Part shown: positions 17,284-27,104 of the stretch, one piece after another
How positions within the stretch are numbered: position 1 is the first letter of the stretch
Layout: each line of letters begins with the position of its first letter
Assembly (NCBI GenBank): GCA_025059235.1
Contig: JANXCV010000003.1
Coordinates: 195,509-259,508, forward strand
Origin: Candidatus Calescibacterium sp.
GTDB lineage: Bacteria; DRYD01
Direction: 5' to 3'
Length of the DNA: 64,000 bases
Made by a program: the position numbers and the translations under genes
The notes under the pieces: generated by a model
The model's database searches: none
Told to the model about the DNA's origin: nothing
What the model saw: the letters and a program-made list of their open reading frames with translations, nothing else

Positions 17284-18812
17284 ATAGACTACTCTTTTTT
17301 TCATTTTTTATTGTTTTTTTATTGGGTGTTATTTATTCTCAGCAGAGGGTGGTATATTTTTATTTTCAGGATCAGTTTTTGGTGTTGTATGCTGATGAGC
17401 ATAACAAACTTTTTGTTGATTTGAACAGTGGTTTTGTTATAAAGCCTGAGGAACAGGAGAGAAAGATAAGGTTTGTGGAGTATGTTTTGAACGTTCAGAG
17501 TTTTGTAAGTAGGGATGAAGATGTTTTCACCAAGGTTTATGTTTTGAAGAAGACGATTGGTTTTAATTTTGACGAGGTTGAGCCGACTAACCTAGACTAT
17601 TATTCTTGGGGACCTTTGACCTATAAATATCTGGCTATTTTCTGTAAGCGTATAGATGAAAGTATCACTATAAGGATTCCCTCTTTTGATCAGTTATCAA
17701 AAGAAGATAAAAGGGAGATAATAGACAGGTATAGATTAGTTTTCGGGACTACCTTCAATGAACCCAGGTACCTACCCTATGATATAACTTTCAAAAACGT
17801 AGCAGTTCAAAAAAATAATATAAACAAGCAACAGGTATACACTACTGAGACAATATATAACGCTTCAACGATACAAAATACTGCTTTAAATCCTACTACC
17901 ATGAATTTTACTGTTATTCCCACCACTAGTTCTCCACCAGAAAACCCAAAAGGGATGAAGAATGTTTCGGTGTTCTATATGCTTCCCGTTTTAATTGGTG
18001 TTATTATTTTAGGTTCAATCTTGTTTAGAAAGCAATATTTTAAGAAACAGTATGACTATGGATATGAGAAGAATGAATTGATAATTCAAATATCGGAGCA
18101 TGGGAAAAACATATCTTCTGTACAGAAAGAGGTGGAGAATTTAAAGCAAAGGAGTGAATCGATTGAAAGTAGGTTGAACGAGCTTTTTCAAAGAGTAAAT
18201 GAAATGTCTGAGAAAATTGAGATGATGTATAAAAAATACGAGAAAGAAAGCGAAAAGTCAGCGAGTTTAGACGATTTCTCGTTTGATAACTTTCAAGAAG
18301 TCATGAAAGAAGGTGAGAGTAAAGCAAAACCCCTGGATAAAGAAAACCTCGAAATGATAATGTTCAGAATAGACGTTCTTACAAATAAGATCAAGTCGTT
18401 AGAAATCTATAAGGAAATGGACATAGCCTATAAAGCTGGCAGTGTAGCTTCAGAACTGTATAATTTCAAGGCAAAAGTAAGGAAAAATAAGTCGATCAGT
18501 TTTTCTGAATGGGATAGTATTGTAAAGAACCTAATCATAGATCTTATCTCTACTCTTGATAAGTATACTCGAAAGTTTGGAGATAACGAAAATATAAAGA
18601 GGATAAGAAAAGAAATAATGGATGAGTGTGAAATAGAGGAGTTACACATAGTACCTGAGAAAACTAAGGTTAATGTAATCGATCATCGTGTCGAAGGATA
18701 CGCAAGAAATCCAAACCTTCAAAACGGTGTCATAGTAGAAGTTAAGGAAGAAGGATATAAGTATAAAGGAATAACCGTCAAAAGAGCAAAAGTTATAGAA
18801 AATAGAATATGA
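17280..18812 (+). CDS. Membrane protein with cytoplasmic coiled coil and GrpE-like C-terminal domain
   Basis: A 510-residue protein I do not recognise as a whole. Residues 1-20 are a signal peptide. Residues ~20-185 form an exported domain, ~185-230 a Thr/Asn/Pro-rich linker and ~233-249 a membrane segment (MLPVLIGVIILGSILF). Next come a coiled coil (~265-325) and a helical region. The final ~45 residues (NGVIVEVKEEGYKYKG then VKRAKV) resemble the beta domain that ends GrpE, the nucleotide-exchange factor of DnaK. It overlaps the Clp ATPase gene downstream by four bases and the reductase upstream by four. The GrpE similarity is by eye, so moderate. Confidence 0.5.
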   Translation: MNRLLFFSFFIVFLLGVIYSQQRVVYFYFQDQFLVLYADEHNKLFVDLNSGFVIKPEEQERKIRFVEYVLNVQSFVSRDEDVFTKVYVLKKTIGFNFDEVEPTNLDYYSWGPLTYKYLAIFCKRIDESITIRIPSFDQLSKEDKREIIDRYRLVFGTTFNEPRYLPYDITFKNVAVQKNNINKQQVYTTETIYNASTIQNTALNPTTMNFTVIPTTSSPPENPKGMKNVSVFYMLPVLIGVIILGSILFRKQYFKKQYDYGYEKNELIIQISEHGKNISSVQKEVENLKQRSESIESRLNELFQRVNEMSEKIEMMYKKYEKESEKSASLDDFSFDNFQEVMKEGESKAKPLDKENLEMIMFRIDVLTNKIKSLEIYKEMDIAYKAGSVASELYNFKAKVRKNKSISFSEWDSIVKNLIIDLISTLDKYTRKFGDNENIKRIRKEIMDECEIEELHIVPEKTKVNVIDHRVEGYARNPNLQNGVIVEVKEEGYKYKGITVKRAKVIENRI

Positions 18813-20941
18813 TCAGGGAATTCATTGAACAGCTGTATAACGAATACAAAAGAAAAAGGGTCATAAGTTTAACAGTAGCAGATATACTCATAGAGTTGGA
18901 CAATAGAGGAATTAGAAAGATCAACCCTAGAATAAAAGATTTTCTAAAACTGTTTTCTTCGTTAAATATTCCTACTTCTGATGAGACAATTATGAGCCCA
19001 TTAATCAAAAAATTTCAGAAATACTCTGAAGGTAAGAACCTGAGTATTGATGACTTTTTGAACTTTTTGCTAGCTAACAGATCCGTTCTTAACCTAGCTT
19101 CTTACCATTTGAACATAAAGGATATTAAAAATTATGTTTTCAAGGTTGATGAGGAAAGGATTGTCAAGCCTGGTATCGATAAACCTGGTGAAAAGGAAAA
19201 AAAGGGCATAGAGTTTTTGGAAAAACACGGTAAAAATTTGGTTAAGCTTGCTTTGGAAGGTAAATTACCAAAAGTGGTAGGTAGAGAAGAGGAAATTCAG
19301 AGGTTAGTCCAAGTTTTGTTAAGGAAGACCAAGAATAGCCCAGTATTAATAGGTGAAGCCGGGGTAGGGAAAACAGCAATAGTGGAAGCTCTAGCTCAAA
19401 AAATAGCAAACAAAGAAATAAAAGAACTTGGGGAAGTAAGTATATATGAGGTTACTATTTCGTCCTTGCTGGCAGGAACTTCTTTAAGAGGAGAACTGGA
19501 AAAAAAGTTAGAGGAACTTATAAAAAACTTGGAAAACAGAGAAGATATAATCCTGTTCATAGACGAAATACATACTATAATGCTAGATAGTACAATCTCT
19601 AACATTTTCAAACCTGCTTTAGCAAGGGGGCAGATAAGAATTATAGGAGCTACGACTACTGAAGAGTACTATAAATACATTGATAAAGATCCTGCTCTTG
19701 AAAGAAGATTTCAACCCATTATGGTTGAAGAACCTACTCTTGAGCAAACAGTATTTATTCTTGAAAACATAATTCCTTCCTTCGAGGAGTATCACTCTGT
19801 TAAATATGATAGATCGATTTTGGATAGAATAGTCAAACTTTCACAGAGGTATATACCTCATAGGAACCTTCCGGATAAGGTAATAGATATAATCGACGAG
19901 GCTGCTACATATGTTAAGACTGAGAAGAAAAAAGACACGGTTGAACTTGAAGATATAAAAGAGGTAATCAGTAGACAAACTAATATTCCCGTTTCAAAGA
20001 TGAAGGATACCGAGTTGGAGAAGATTAGTTCTTTAGAAGAATTGTTAAAAGAGAGAATAATGGGGCAAGATGAGGCTATTGAAAAAGTTGCAAAGATTAT
20101 AAAGATTTCGAAAGCTGGTTTGGGACCTAGTAAGCGCCCTTATGGAGTATTCTTGTTCCTAGGTCCTACTGGTGTTGGAAAAACTTACCTTGCCAAAGTC
20201 TTAGCTGAAATACTCTTTGAAAGTGAGGATAATCTTATAAGACTGGATATGTCAGAGTTCAAGGAAAAGCATGAGGTTTCAAAGCTACTTGGTGCTCCCC
20301 CGGGATATATTGGATACGACAAGGATGGTATCCTCACTTTAGCTATAAAGAAAACTCCATATGCTATAATACTTTTAGACGAGATAGAGAAAGCTCATCC
20401 GGAGGTATTTGACATATTTTTGCAAGTTTTTGACGAGGGACATCTGAAAGACTCAAAAGGGAGAACTCTGACGTTCTATGATACTGTAATAATAATGACT
20501 TCCAACATAGGCTCTAGTCTTATTTTTGAAATATTGAACCGTGATCCTTCAGTAAGTTCTGAGGAACTGAAAAAAGCCGTCTTACCTGAAATAACCAGAT
20601 TTTTACGTCCAGAAATAGTAAACCGTATCGATGAAATCATCGTCTTTAGACCCCTGACAAAAAATGACGTAGAAAGAATAATAGATATTGAACTGAAAAG
20701 TGTAGCCAGAAAAGTCGAAGAATCTGGAGACAGAATAATTTTTGATGAGAGTATAAAGGAGTATATCTTGGAAAAGGGATATAATATTTCTTTTGGAGCA
20801 AGAAATATTAAGAGGGTTATCCAATCGGATGTATTGAGTAAAGTTGCTGAGGTTATTCTTCAGAATCTGCACATAAGAAACAAAACCATAAAAGTTAGCT
20901 ATAATAATGAGGTGGTAGTAGAGTTGGAACATGAGAATTAA
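18809..20941 (+). CDS. ClpA/ClpC-like double AAA+ ATPase
   Basis: A 710-residue Hsp100-type unfoldase. The N-terminal ~125 residues do not look like a Clp N-domain repeat. AAA-1 has Walker A GEAGVGKT (near 181), Walker B LFIDEIHT and the sensor/arginine segment [12 protein letters not shown]-2 has GPTGVGKT (near 451), LLDEIEKAH and pore loop APPGYIGYD. There is no ClpB middle domain between them. The AAA-1 pore loop reads GTSLRGELE, lacking the usual Tyr of KYRGE. No IGF/LGF ClpP-docking loop is evident after MTSNIG. It overlaps both neighbours and presumably works with them rather than with ClpP. Confidence 0.88.
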   Translation: MIREFIEQLYNEYKRKRVISLTVADILIELDNRGIRKINPRIKDFLKLFSSLNIPTSDETIMSPLIKKFQKYSEGKNLSIDDFLNFLLANRSVLNLASYHLNIKDIKNYVFKVDEERIVKPGIDKPGEKEKKGIEFLEKHGKNLVKLALEGKLPKVVGREEEIQRLVQVLLRKTKNSPVLIGEAGVGKTAIVEALAQKIANKEIKELGEVSIYEVTISSLLAGTSLRGELEKKLEELIKNLENREDIILFIDEIHTIMLDSTISNIFKPALARGQIRIIGATTTEEYYKYIDKDPALERRFQPIMVEEPTLEQTVFILENIIPSFEEYHSVKYDRSILDRIVKLSQRYIPHRNLPDKVIDIIDEAATYVKTEKKKDTVELEDIKEVISRQTNIPVSKMKDTELEKISSLEELLKERIMGQDEAIEKVAKIIKISKAGLGPSKRPYGVFLFLGPTGVGKTYLAKVLAEILFESEDNLIRLDMSEFKEKHEVSKLLGAPPGYIGYDKDGILTLAIKKTPYAIILLDEIEKAHPEVFDIFLQVFDEGHLKDSKGRTLTFYDTVIIMTSNIGSSLIFEILNRDPSVSSEELKKAVLPEITRFLRPEIVNRIDEIIVFRPLTKNDVERIIDIELKSVARKVEESGDRIIFDESIKEYILEKGYNISFGARNIKRVIQSDVLSKVAEVILQNLHIRNKTIKVSYNNEVVVELEHEN

Positions 20942-21230
20942 TATTTTGACTGGTCCGTATGAGGGTAATAACTATAGTTTTGAATATGATATTACAGTAG
21001 GTAGAGACGGTTCTGCAGATCTACCCCTTCCACTAGATCTAGCTATTTCTAGAAAACACCTAAAACTATCCTTCGTCAATAAAAAGTTGATAATAGAAGA
21101 TTTGAATTCTACAAACGGTACGTTTATAATCTATCCTGGTAAAATCGAAAGGGTTAACAATAGAAGAGAAATGAGTGAATTTCCTGTATACATAAAAATA
21201 GGTAATACAGTATTGGAGGTGTTACCTTGA
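20931..21230 (+). CDS. Stand-alone FHA domain protein
   Basis: A 99-residue protein that is a single forkhead-associated domain. The phosphothreonine-recognition signature is intact: VGRDGSADLPLP, then ISRKHLKL and DLNSTNGTF. FHA domains bind phosphothreonine peptides, usually made by Ser/Thr kinases. A kinase-like gene does exist 42 kb away at 62615, but it looks catalytically degraded. It overlaps the Clp ATPase gene by 11 bases and the next gene by four (TTGA). It is therefore translated as part of the four-gene module 17280-22651. Confidence 0.88.
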   Translation: MRINILTGPYEGNNYSFEYDITVGRDGSADLPLPLDLAISRKHLKLSFVNKKLIIEDLNSTNGTFIIYPGKIERVNNRREMSEFPVYIKIGNTVLEVLP

Positions 21231-22651
21231 GTGTTTTAAGTTTGGGAGCTATTTTGCTAATTGGTGGGGTACTGGCAACCACTACCGCTTTACTCGTTGC
21301 CGGTACTGGAACGCTGTTAATCGTCAGTTCACAGAACGAAAGAGATAAATACCGTTCATTATTTGATGATATTAATTCAAACATAACCGATCAGTATAAA
21401 CAGAGAGAGATACTCTTGGAAAAAATCAATGATTTCTCCAAAGTCGTAAGAGATTTAAAGGTTGACAAAAAGCTAGATTATCAGAGAGAATCTATACTTA
21501 ATCGAACTGATCGACTCTCTAGATCTGTAGAATCAGGTAATTTTGATCCCTATGAGATTCAATCCCAGATAAACCAAATTATTAAGGACTATAATGAATT
21601 GGTTATTAACAATAACATTTTGAAATCCCAGAAAAGAGAGCTATTTGATAGGATACAAAAGATTTCGGAATCTATCCAAGAGGGCAAGAACAGAGTTTAT
21701 GAAATACAGAAAAAATTGGAAGATCTTTCAGTAGAAGAATTACAAAGTACTCTTGATTCTCTAGAGGAGGAATATGTTAGGAATAGCATCAGTATATTGA
21801 GAGGTATCTCTAGCAAAGAGATTATCCTACAAAGACTGAATATGATTTTGGAAAGCATAAAAAATATTGATTCTGAATACTATCAGGAGATAATACCTAA
21901 GTACAGAGACTTAGAGAAGCTTGATGAGACCTATTTAAAAATACTTCTTGATCAGGCTAATTTGGATCTGTACCAAATAAAGATAAAAACTATAAGGACC
22001 GAAATATACTTCAATCAGCTTAAGCAGTACGCCTCCTTTATCAAAGGGTTTATCGACTTCATACAGAACGATCGAGAATTTAAGATAACTACCTACTATC
22101 CTTCTCTTTTGAAGTTACTTCAAAAGGTAGAGGATCTGTTAGCAAGCAAATACATTGATAAGGAACAGTTTGAAAACCTACAGGACGAATTTTCAAGCCT
22201 CATGAACGCTTCTCAAAAATACCTAGAATACAGGTATATAAGACAATCGCTAAAAGAAAAGCTAAAGGATACCCTGGATAAATTAGGGTATCAATTAATC
22301 GATCATTCTATTATTGAACAACTAACAAAAGGGGAGGTTATATATTTAGATTTACCTTATTCTCAAGACTATAAAGTTCAGGTCAAGCTTACAGAAGACA
22401 ATCAAATATACTTTAGATTAGTAAAGTTTGTTGATCATCTTTCTCAAAGTGAATATGAAAAGCAAAGGGATATGGAAATAGCCAAGCAATGGTGTAAGGA
22501 TTATGATAAAATCCTTGAAATGCTTAAGAGTTATGGTATAATTATAGAGAACTTTCAAAGGGTTGAACCTGAAGAGGCGGAAATAGTGTATATTCTAAGA
22601 GAGGAAAAGAAAAAAGAACGAGTTCAGGAAAAGTATATGCAACTGGAGTAG
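21227..22651 (+). CDS. Membrane-anchored coiled-coil protein of unknown function
   Basis: A 474-residue protein starting at TTG, 10-15 bases after GGAGGTG. Residues ~4-33 are very hydrophobic and glycine-rich (one long or two short membrane segments). The rest is predominantly charged helix with heptad character (residues ~40-360). It ends in a small mixed domain with YLDLPYSQDYKVQVKL and DNQIYFRLVKF, then another helix. It is not recognisable as a known family by eye. Position and overlap tie it to the FHA/Clp/GrpE-like module. A scaffold or adaptor role is only an inference. It converges on rsmG with a 38-base gap. Confidence 0.6.
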   Translation: MSVLSLGAILLIGGVLATTTALLVAGTGTLLIVSSQNERDKYRSLFDDINSNITDQYKQREILLEKINDFSKVVRDLKVDKKLDYQRESILNRTDRLSRSVESGNFDPYEIQSQINQIIKDYNELVINNNILKSQKRELFDRIQKISESIQEGKNRVYEIQKKLEDLSVEELQSTLDSLEEEYVRNSISILRGISSKEIILQRLNMILESIKNIDSEYYQEIIPKYRDLEKLDETYLKILLDQANLDLYQIKIKTIRTEIYFNQLKQYASFIKGFIDFIQNDREFKITTYYPSLLKLLQKVEDLLASKYIDKEQFENLQDEFSSLMNASQKYLEYRYIRQSLKEKLKDTLDKLGYQLIDHSIIEQLTKGEVIYLDLPYSQDYKVQVKLTEDNQIYFRLVKFVDHLSQSEYEKQRDMEIAKQWCKDYDKILEMLKSYGIIIENFQRVEPEEAEIVYILREEKKKERVQEKYMQLE

Positions 22652-22689
22652 TTCTTAGCTTTTCAAGAAATTATGCTTATTATTCTTTT

Positions 22690-23334
22690 TTAGATGAGTT
22701 TTTTAAATACCACGGTATATAGAAGCTTGCTGCTTAGTTGGTATTCGAATATATGAGAAACTATGAGTTTGTTTTGGTTTATTTTATTTTGATATTTTGT
22801 TAGGATTTGTTGATAGTTTTGTGAGTATTGCCAGAGGGAGAAGTTAGTGGAGTATTTTTTGAATATATCGAAGATTTTGGGAGGAGGGAATACTGCTCTA
22901 CAAAGGACTATATCAAATCTTTTTTTGTTTATTGAGTAGAAAGCTTTTTCGTCGAGGTTATATATTTCAAATTCCAGGTCGAACTTTGACCTTATGTATT
23001 CCAGGAATCTGATCTTTTTTTGTTTTGGTTCTAGTAGATGGAATCTGAGCAATCTGTTTGTGATTTTTAGTTGTTTTATGGCAATGATTATCGGTATAGA
23101 GGGTATTCCTAGACCTGTACCTATATCTATTACTTCTATTTCATTCTTTTCAATTTTCTCCAAGAGTTTTTGGATTATCAGAAATTGGATAAATGAATCG
23201 AGGATTATAGTGTTGTAGATTTCTTGAGTTTTTTCTCTATTTTCGAAAAGCAGTATTTCCTGATAGTACTGGTGGTATATAGTTTGTATTTGTTGGGGTA
23301 TGTATGGTTGTTGGATTTTTTGAATTTGGATTAT
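22690..23334 (-). CDS. rsmG: 16S rRNA (guanine-527-N7)-methyltransferase RsmG with non-AUG start
   Basis: The SAM-binding motif VIDIGTGLGIPSIP and the later DIVLCRAV identify RsmG, which makes m7G527 in 16S rRNA. Typical lengths are ~200-240 residues. The reading frame carries family-like sequence upstream of the first usable TTG (23163), with YYQEILLFENREKTQEIYN and then IILDSFIQFL, yet no ATG, GTG or TTG exists there. GGAG at 23345-23342, inside the end of the sigma gene, is seven bases from ATA at 23334, then ATC and ATT. I therefore infer an unusual AUA/AUC/AUU start (about 214 residues). A truncated protein from TTG 23163 is the alternative. Confidence 0.65.
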   Translation of the reverse strand: MIQIQKIQQPYIPQQIQTIYHQYYQEILLFENREKTQEIYNTIILDSFIQFLIIQKLLEKIEKNEIEVIDIGTGLGIPSIPIIIAIKQLKITNRLLRFHLLEPKQKKIRFLEYIRSKFDLEFEIYNLDEKAFYSINKKRFDIVLCRAVFPPPKIFDIFKKYSTNFSLWQYSQNYQQILTKYQNKINQNKLIVSHIFEYQLSSKLLYTVVFKKLI

Positions 23335-23336
23335 TT

Positions 23337-24032
23337 TTATTCTCCGTATGATTCTTTTATGGTTTGTTGGATTTTTCTTTTTATTCTTTGTAGGGCGTTG
23401 TCTACGGATTTGATATGTTTACCTATACTTTTTGCTACTTCTTGGTAAGAGAGTCCTCGTAGGTATTCAGATAGGACTTTTGCTTCTAGTGAGCTTAGGT
23501 ATTTTTTCATTTTTTCTTTTATATCTTTAGTGAGTTCTAGGGTTATGTATATTTCTTCTGGGTTGACGTTTCGTGTGCTGACTATTACATCGCTTAGAAC
23601 TCTTTCTCCGTTTTCTTCGAATATTGGTTTGTTAAGGGAGATGTAGGAGTTTAGTGGGGTATGTTTTTGTCTTGTTGCTGTTTTTATTGCTGTGATTATT
23701 TGTCTCATGATACATAGTTCTGCGAATGCTCTGAAGGAGGTTTTTTTGTCGGGGTTATAATCTCTTATGGCTTTGTATAGACCTATTAGTCCTTCTTGGA
23801 CTATATCCTCTTTATCGGCCCCTATTATGAAATAGAATTTTGATCTTGCTCTGACAAAATTTTTGTACTTATTGATGAGCATAGCTATTGCTTTTTTGTT
23901 TCCTTTTTTGGCTAGCATGACTAATTCATTATCTTTTATACTTTCATTTTGTTCAGTTGTTTCTCCTATTATTTCATCGAATATTGATGCTACTTTGGGT
24001 TGTTTTTCTTTTTTTGCTTCTTTGTTTTTCAT
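23337..24032 (-). CDS. SigH-like sigma-70 family RNA polymerase sigma factor
   Basis: 231 residues from ATG 24032, which has AAAGGAG correctly placed; the upstream start at 24065 is less likely. Region 2 is clear: KEDIVQEGLIGLYKAIRDYN, then FRAFAELCIMRQIITAIK, closely resembling sigma-H of Firmicutes. Region 4 is EYLRGLSYQEVAKSIGKHIKSVDNALQRIK, a DNA-binding helix-turn-helix. Region 3 is minimal. The first ~40 residues are lysine-rich. It is an alternative sigma factor. No anti-sigma gene is adjacent, and it overlaps the initiation region of rsmG. Confidence 0.85.
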   Translation of the reverse strand: MKNKEAKKEKQPKVASIFDEIIGETTEQNESIKDNELVMLAKKGNKKAIAMLINKYKNFVRARSKFYFIIGADKEDIVQEGLIGLYKAIRDYNPDKKTSFRAFAELCIMRQIITAIKTATRQKHTPLNSYISLNKPIFEENGERVLSDVIVSTRNVNPEEIYITLELTKDIKEKMKKYLSSLEAKVLSEYLRGLSYQEVAKSIGKHIKSVDNALQRIKRKIQQTIKESYGE

Positions 24033-24236
24033 ATTATTCTCCTTTCCTTTGTGCAAAAGTAGCATTACGTTTGCCTCCTCTCATTTATTTCATCTCAGTA
24101 TGTTATTTTTCCTCAGTGTTTTTGTTTACTATTATGCACATTTGTTAAAATTTTGTAAAACTGCTGCTTTGTTGCTTTTAAGTGAATTCGTTAAGATAGT
24201 TCAACATGATTAAAAGAAATCCTCCAGTAAACCTTT

Positions 24237-25604
24237 TTATTTCAGGTGTACCTTTACGGTTTTTTTTATGTGTTTATAGTCTAGGTCTGTTGGATTGATT
24301 TTGTTTTCAAGGCAGAATTCTAGGATTCTTCCCATGTTTTCTCCGAGTATCATCAAGCTAGCTTGGATTCTACAACTGCTAAATGCGTATCTATCTGCTG
24401 ATATATTTTTACCTATGAATATCAGGTTTTTATAATTATTTATGCAGCATCTGAATGGTATGCCGTATCCGTTTTCGTTTATCCTTTTTTCTATGATAGA
24501 ATTTGATATATGAATATCTATTGGCCATGTTCCTATGCTTATGGTATCTTCAAAGAAGTTACCTTTTATGATGTCTTCAAAAGTCAATGTATAGTTACCT
24601 TTTACGTTCCTATATTGTCTTATTCCTACATAGTCTGCTATTTCAGATATATATGAGTTTTTGAAACCATCGATATGCTCCCTCATTATGCTGTGTATGT
24701 AGAATACTTGTTTTAGGAGGATTTTATAGCTGGTTTTTTCTATGTATTCTATGGATGATGTATCTTGGTTAAGTATTTTTTCTGGTTTTATCAGATCTTT
24801 CAGGAATAGTCTAGTGGTATTCACTATTACTGAATTTTTGTCTATGTAGCTAAAAAATAGGAATCTATCTCTTGAAAGTAGTAGGGATTGATTGTTAAGA
24901 TATCTTTTTGCCAATGAGAAGTAACCTGATACACTGAGGAATTTTTGGGACTTTATCAATTCTGGATCTGTTTTATGATAAAATTCCTGAGGATTATTCT
25001 TGAGATCTCTTAGGATTAGATTGAAATCTACGTTTGATACCTTAAATATTAGGCTCATAGCTTGTGTATTTTCTAGGTCAAAATAGTATTCGATTGGCAG
25101 AAAATATGAAGATATGAGTATTCCTGAGGCATCTACAAATATTTTTCCCTTTGCTTTGTAATTTTTTCCATAAGAATTGAAGAACAATGAATCTATTTTG
25201 TAGTCTTTTGATTTTATTTGCTTTATTGTTGATAGGGGGAAAAAATAGAAATTATTATACTCTAGAAGTTTGGATGTTAGGAGTTTATAAGAGGTTGTGC
25301 TGAGGGGTGTTATTGTTGACGAGAAGTTAAGGGGATCTTTTATGTGCCCTAGACTAAATTTTTTTTGTTCCAATTCTCTTAAAAATTCATCAACTAGGGG
25401 ACTATAGACATATTTGAAGTTAGGTGTATGAAAGCCTGCTGTTGGATAGACCAGGTTATTTGCCAGAGCTCCACCTAGCTTTTGGGTTTTTTCTACTAAA
25501 GCTACCCTGAAACCTTTTGAAACTAGATATAAAGCCAAAAATATTCCAGATGTTCCTCCACCAAGTACTACAACATCTGCGTCAATTATTTCATAATTTT
25601 TCAT
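24237..25604 (-). CDS. FAD-dependent oxidoreductase (FAD_oxidored family)
   Basis: A 455-residue flavoprotein. The N-terminal dinucleotide motif is VVVLGGGTSGIFLALYLVSKG, followed by EKTQKLGGALANNLV. The C-terminal FAD closing segment IFIGKNISADRYAFSSCRIQ is typical of the PF12831 family, whose substrates are mostly unknown. Its start lies 14 bases inside the end of tatD, so it is co-translated. A conserved TAGFHTPNF stretch near residue 55 could line the substrate site. No signal peptide is seen. Confidence 0.75.
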   Translation of the reverse strand: MKNYEIIDADVVVLGGGTSGIFLALYLVSKGFRVALVEKTQKLGGALANNLVYPTAGFHTPNFKYVYSPLVDEFLRELEQKKFSLGHIKDPLNFSSTITPLSTTSYKLLTSKLLEYNNFYFFPLSTIKQIKSKDYKIDSLFFNSYGKNYKAKGKIFVDASGILISSYFLPIEYYFDLENTQAMSLIFKVSNVDFNLILRDLKNNPQEFYHKTDPELIKSQKFLSVSGYFSLAKRYLNNQSLLLSRDRFLFFSYIDKNSVIVNTTRLFLKDLIKPEKILNQDTSSIEYIEKTSYKILLKQVFYIHSIMREHIDGFKNSYISEIADYVGIRQYRNVKGNYTLTFEDIIKGNFFEDTISIGTWPIDIHISNSIIEKRINENGYGIPFRCCINNYKNLIFIGKNISADRYAFSSCRIQASLMILGENMGRILEFCLENKINPTDLDYKHIKKTVKVHLK

Positions 25605-26367
25605 TTCTTACTGGGAGAGTGCGGATAAAATTACTGGTGTTCAGGATTTTTTCAATCTTTTGGTAGATTATTTTCACAAAATATGGATAGTTTTTTTTAC
25701 CTCTGTAGGGTTCTGGAGTGATGTATGGGCTGTCTGTTTCACATAGTATATTTCCACCGTTGTTGTATACATACTTCAAGATTTCTATTAGTTCGGTTGA
25801 CTTTTTAAACGTTATTATTCCTCCGAAACCAAAATACCATTCATTCTCTAGAATTATTTTCACTATATCTTTCTCTGTTGATGTGAAACAGTGAAAAATG
25901 GCGGTTAATTTTTTTTGTTTTTGATACTTAGCAAGTATATCACATACTTCTTTTTCTGCTGATCGAGTATGTATGCTGAGTGGTAAGTTATATTTCTGAG
26001 ATAGATAGACAAAATATTCGAATACTTCTATTTGTTGGTATAGTGTATCTTTGGTTTTGTAGAAATCGAGGCCTACTTCTCCGAGGAACTTTATTTTTTG
26101 TTGGTGTTCTTCTATTGTTTTTTGTATTTGTTCTTGCCATTTAGGGTTTTTGTGTATTTTATGTGCTTCGTAGGGGTGTATTCCGAAGCCAACTAAGACG
26201 TTTGGATGTTCTGAGTATTTCAGATTGATTTCAAAATCTTCGAAATTTGTACTCATTGAACAAACAGTGATATTTTCTTTTTGACAGATATCCAAGATGT
26301 TTTTTACTTCTTCTGGTGTATATTGTTCATCAGCTAGATGACAATGAAGATCGAAGTATGGTATCAT
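25591..26367 (-). CDS. TatD family metal-dependent hydrolase
   Basis: A 258-residue TIM-barrel hydrolase. Metal-binding motifs run in order: FDLHCHLAD (HxH, residues ~5-9), FLGEVGLDFYK (Glu), LSIHTRSAEKE (His), IFHCFTS (His) and CETDSPYITP (Asp). TatD proteins are 3'-5' DNA/RNA exonucleases or D-amino-acyl-tRNA deacylase-like enzymes. The length is typical. Its start abuts the end of hslV (shared base) and its end overlaps the oxidoreductase gene. Confidence 0.92.
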   Translation of the reverse strand: MIPYFDLHCHLADEQYTPEEVKNILDICQKENITVCSMSTNFEDFEINLKYSEHPNVLVGFGIHPYEAHKIHKNPKWQEQIQKTIEEHQQKIKFLGEVGLDFYKTKDTLYQQIEVFEYFVYLSQKYNLPLSIHTRSAEKEVCDILAKYQKQKKLTAIFHCFTSTEKDIVKIILENEWYFGFGGIITFKKSTELIEILKYVYNNGGNILCETDSPYITPEPYRGKKNYPYFVKIIYQKIEKILNTSNFIRTLPVRNEKL

Positions 26368-26891
26368 TAGAACTCGATGAAGTCTATTGAGAAGTTTGAA
26401 TTGGTATAGATACAGATGTTGGATGCTATGGATAAGGATTTGAGGACTATATCGTAGGGGTCTAGGTTTGTATTGTCATATAATGCTTTTGCGGCGGCAT
26501 AAGCATAAGGTCCACCTGAGCCTATGGCTGCTATATTATCATCGGGTTCTATGATATCTCCTGTTCCGGATAGAACTAGTAGTGTATCTTTGTTTCCTAC
26601 GATTATCATTGCTTCTAATCGACGGAGTACTTTGTCTGTTCTCCAATCTCTTGCTAGTTCGACTGCTGCTTTTTTGAGGTTGCCGTTGTATTCTTCTAGT
26701 TTTTTTTCTAGTCTTTCGTAGAGAGCTAATCCGTCGGCTGCTCCTCCTGCAAAACCGCTTAAGACAGTGTCTTTGTACATTCTTCTGATTTTACGTGCTG
26801 TGTTTTTTATGGAGTAATTACCGAGGGTAACTTGTCCATCTCCACCTATTACTAATTTGTTATTCTTCTTCACTGCAAGAATAGTAGTCAC
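26367..26891 (-). CDS. hslV: ATP-dependent protease subunit HslV (ClpQ)
   Basis: A 174-residue N-terminal-nucleophile peptidase. After the initiator (GTG) the protein begins TTILAV, so Thr2 becomes the catalytic nucleophile. LVIGGDGQVTLGN, KIRRMYKDTVLSGFAG and GDIIEPDDNIAAIGSGGPYA are family hallmarks. HslV forms a double hexameric ring opened by the HslU ATPase, but hslU is not adjacent; the next genes are tatD and a flavoprotein. There is no convincing Shine-Dalgarno sequence before the GTG. Confidence 0.95.
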   Translation of the reverse strand: MTTILAVKKNNKLVIGGDGQVTLGNYSIKNTARKIRRMYKDTVLSGFAGGAADGLALYERLEKKLEEYNGNLKKAAVELARDWRTDKVLRRLEAMIIVGNKDTLLVLSGTGDIIEPDDNIAAIGSGGPYAYAAAKALYDNTNLDPYDIVLKSLSIASNICIYTNSNFSIDFIEF

Positions 26892-27104
26892 AATTTATAT
26901 GGTTCTATTTTTGTAGTTCATTACCTTTTTAAACTATGCAGTAAAAGCAGAGGAGAATAACTTACTTTAGTCCGAGAAGGGAGTACAGTAGCATAACAAG
27001 GAGAATTTTTAGGATATATATTTCTAAAGAGCTGTATATAGGTTGATAAAAATTTGCTTTTCCAGATTGATAGTTGCTTGGACATTGGCATATGTTATGG
27101 ATAT

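Noticed and set aside
17280..22651. Type VI secretion (ClpV plus FHA)
   Set aside because: No other type VI component (TssB, TssC, Hcp, VgrG) is adjacent and the ATPase does not show a ClpV N-domain.
23224..23448. 74-codon plus-strand ORF across the end of the sigma gene
   Set aside because: It is antisense to the sigma gene and the rsmG initiation region and has no ribosome site.
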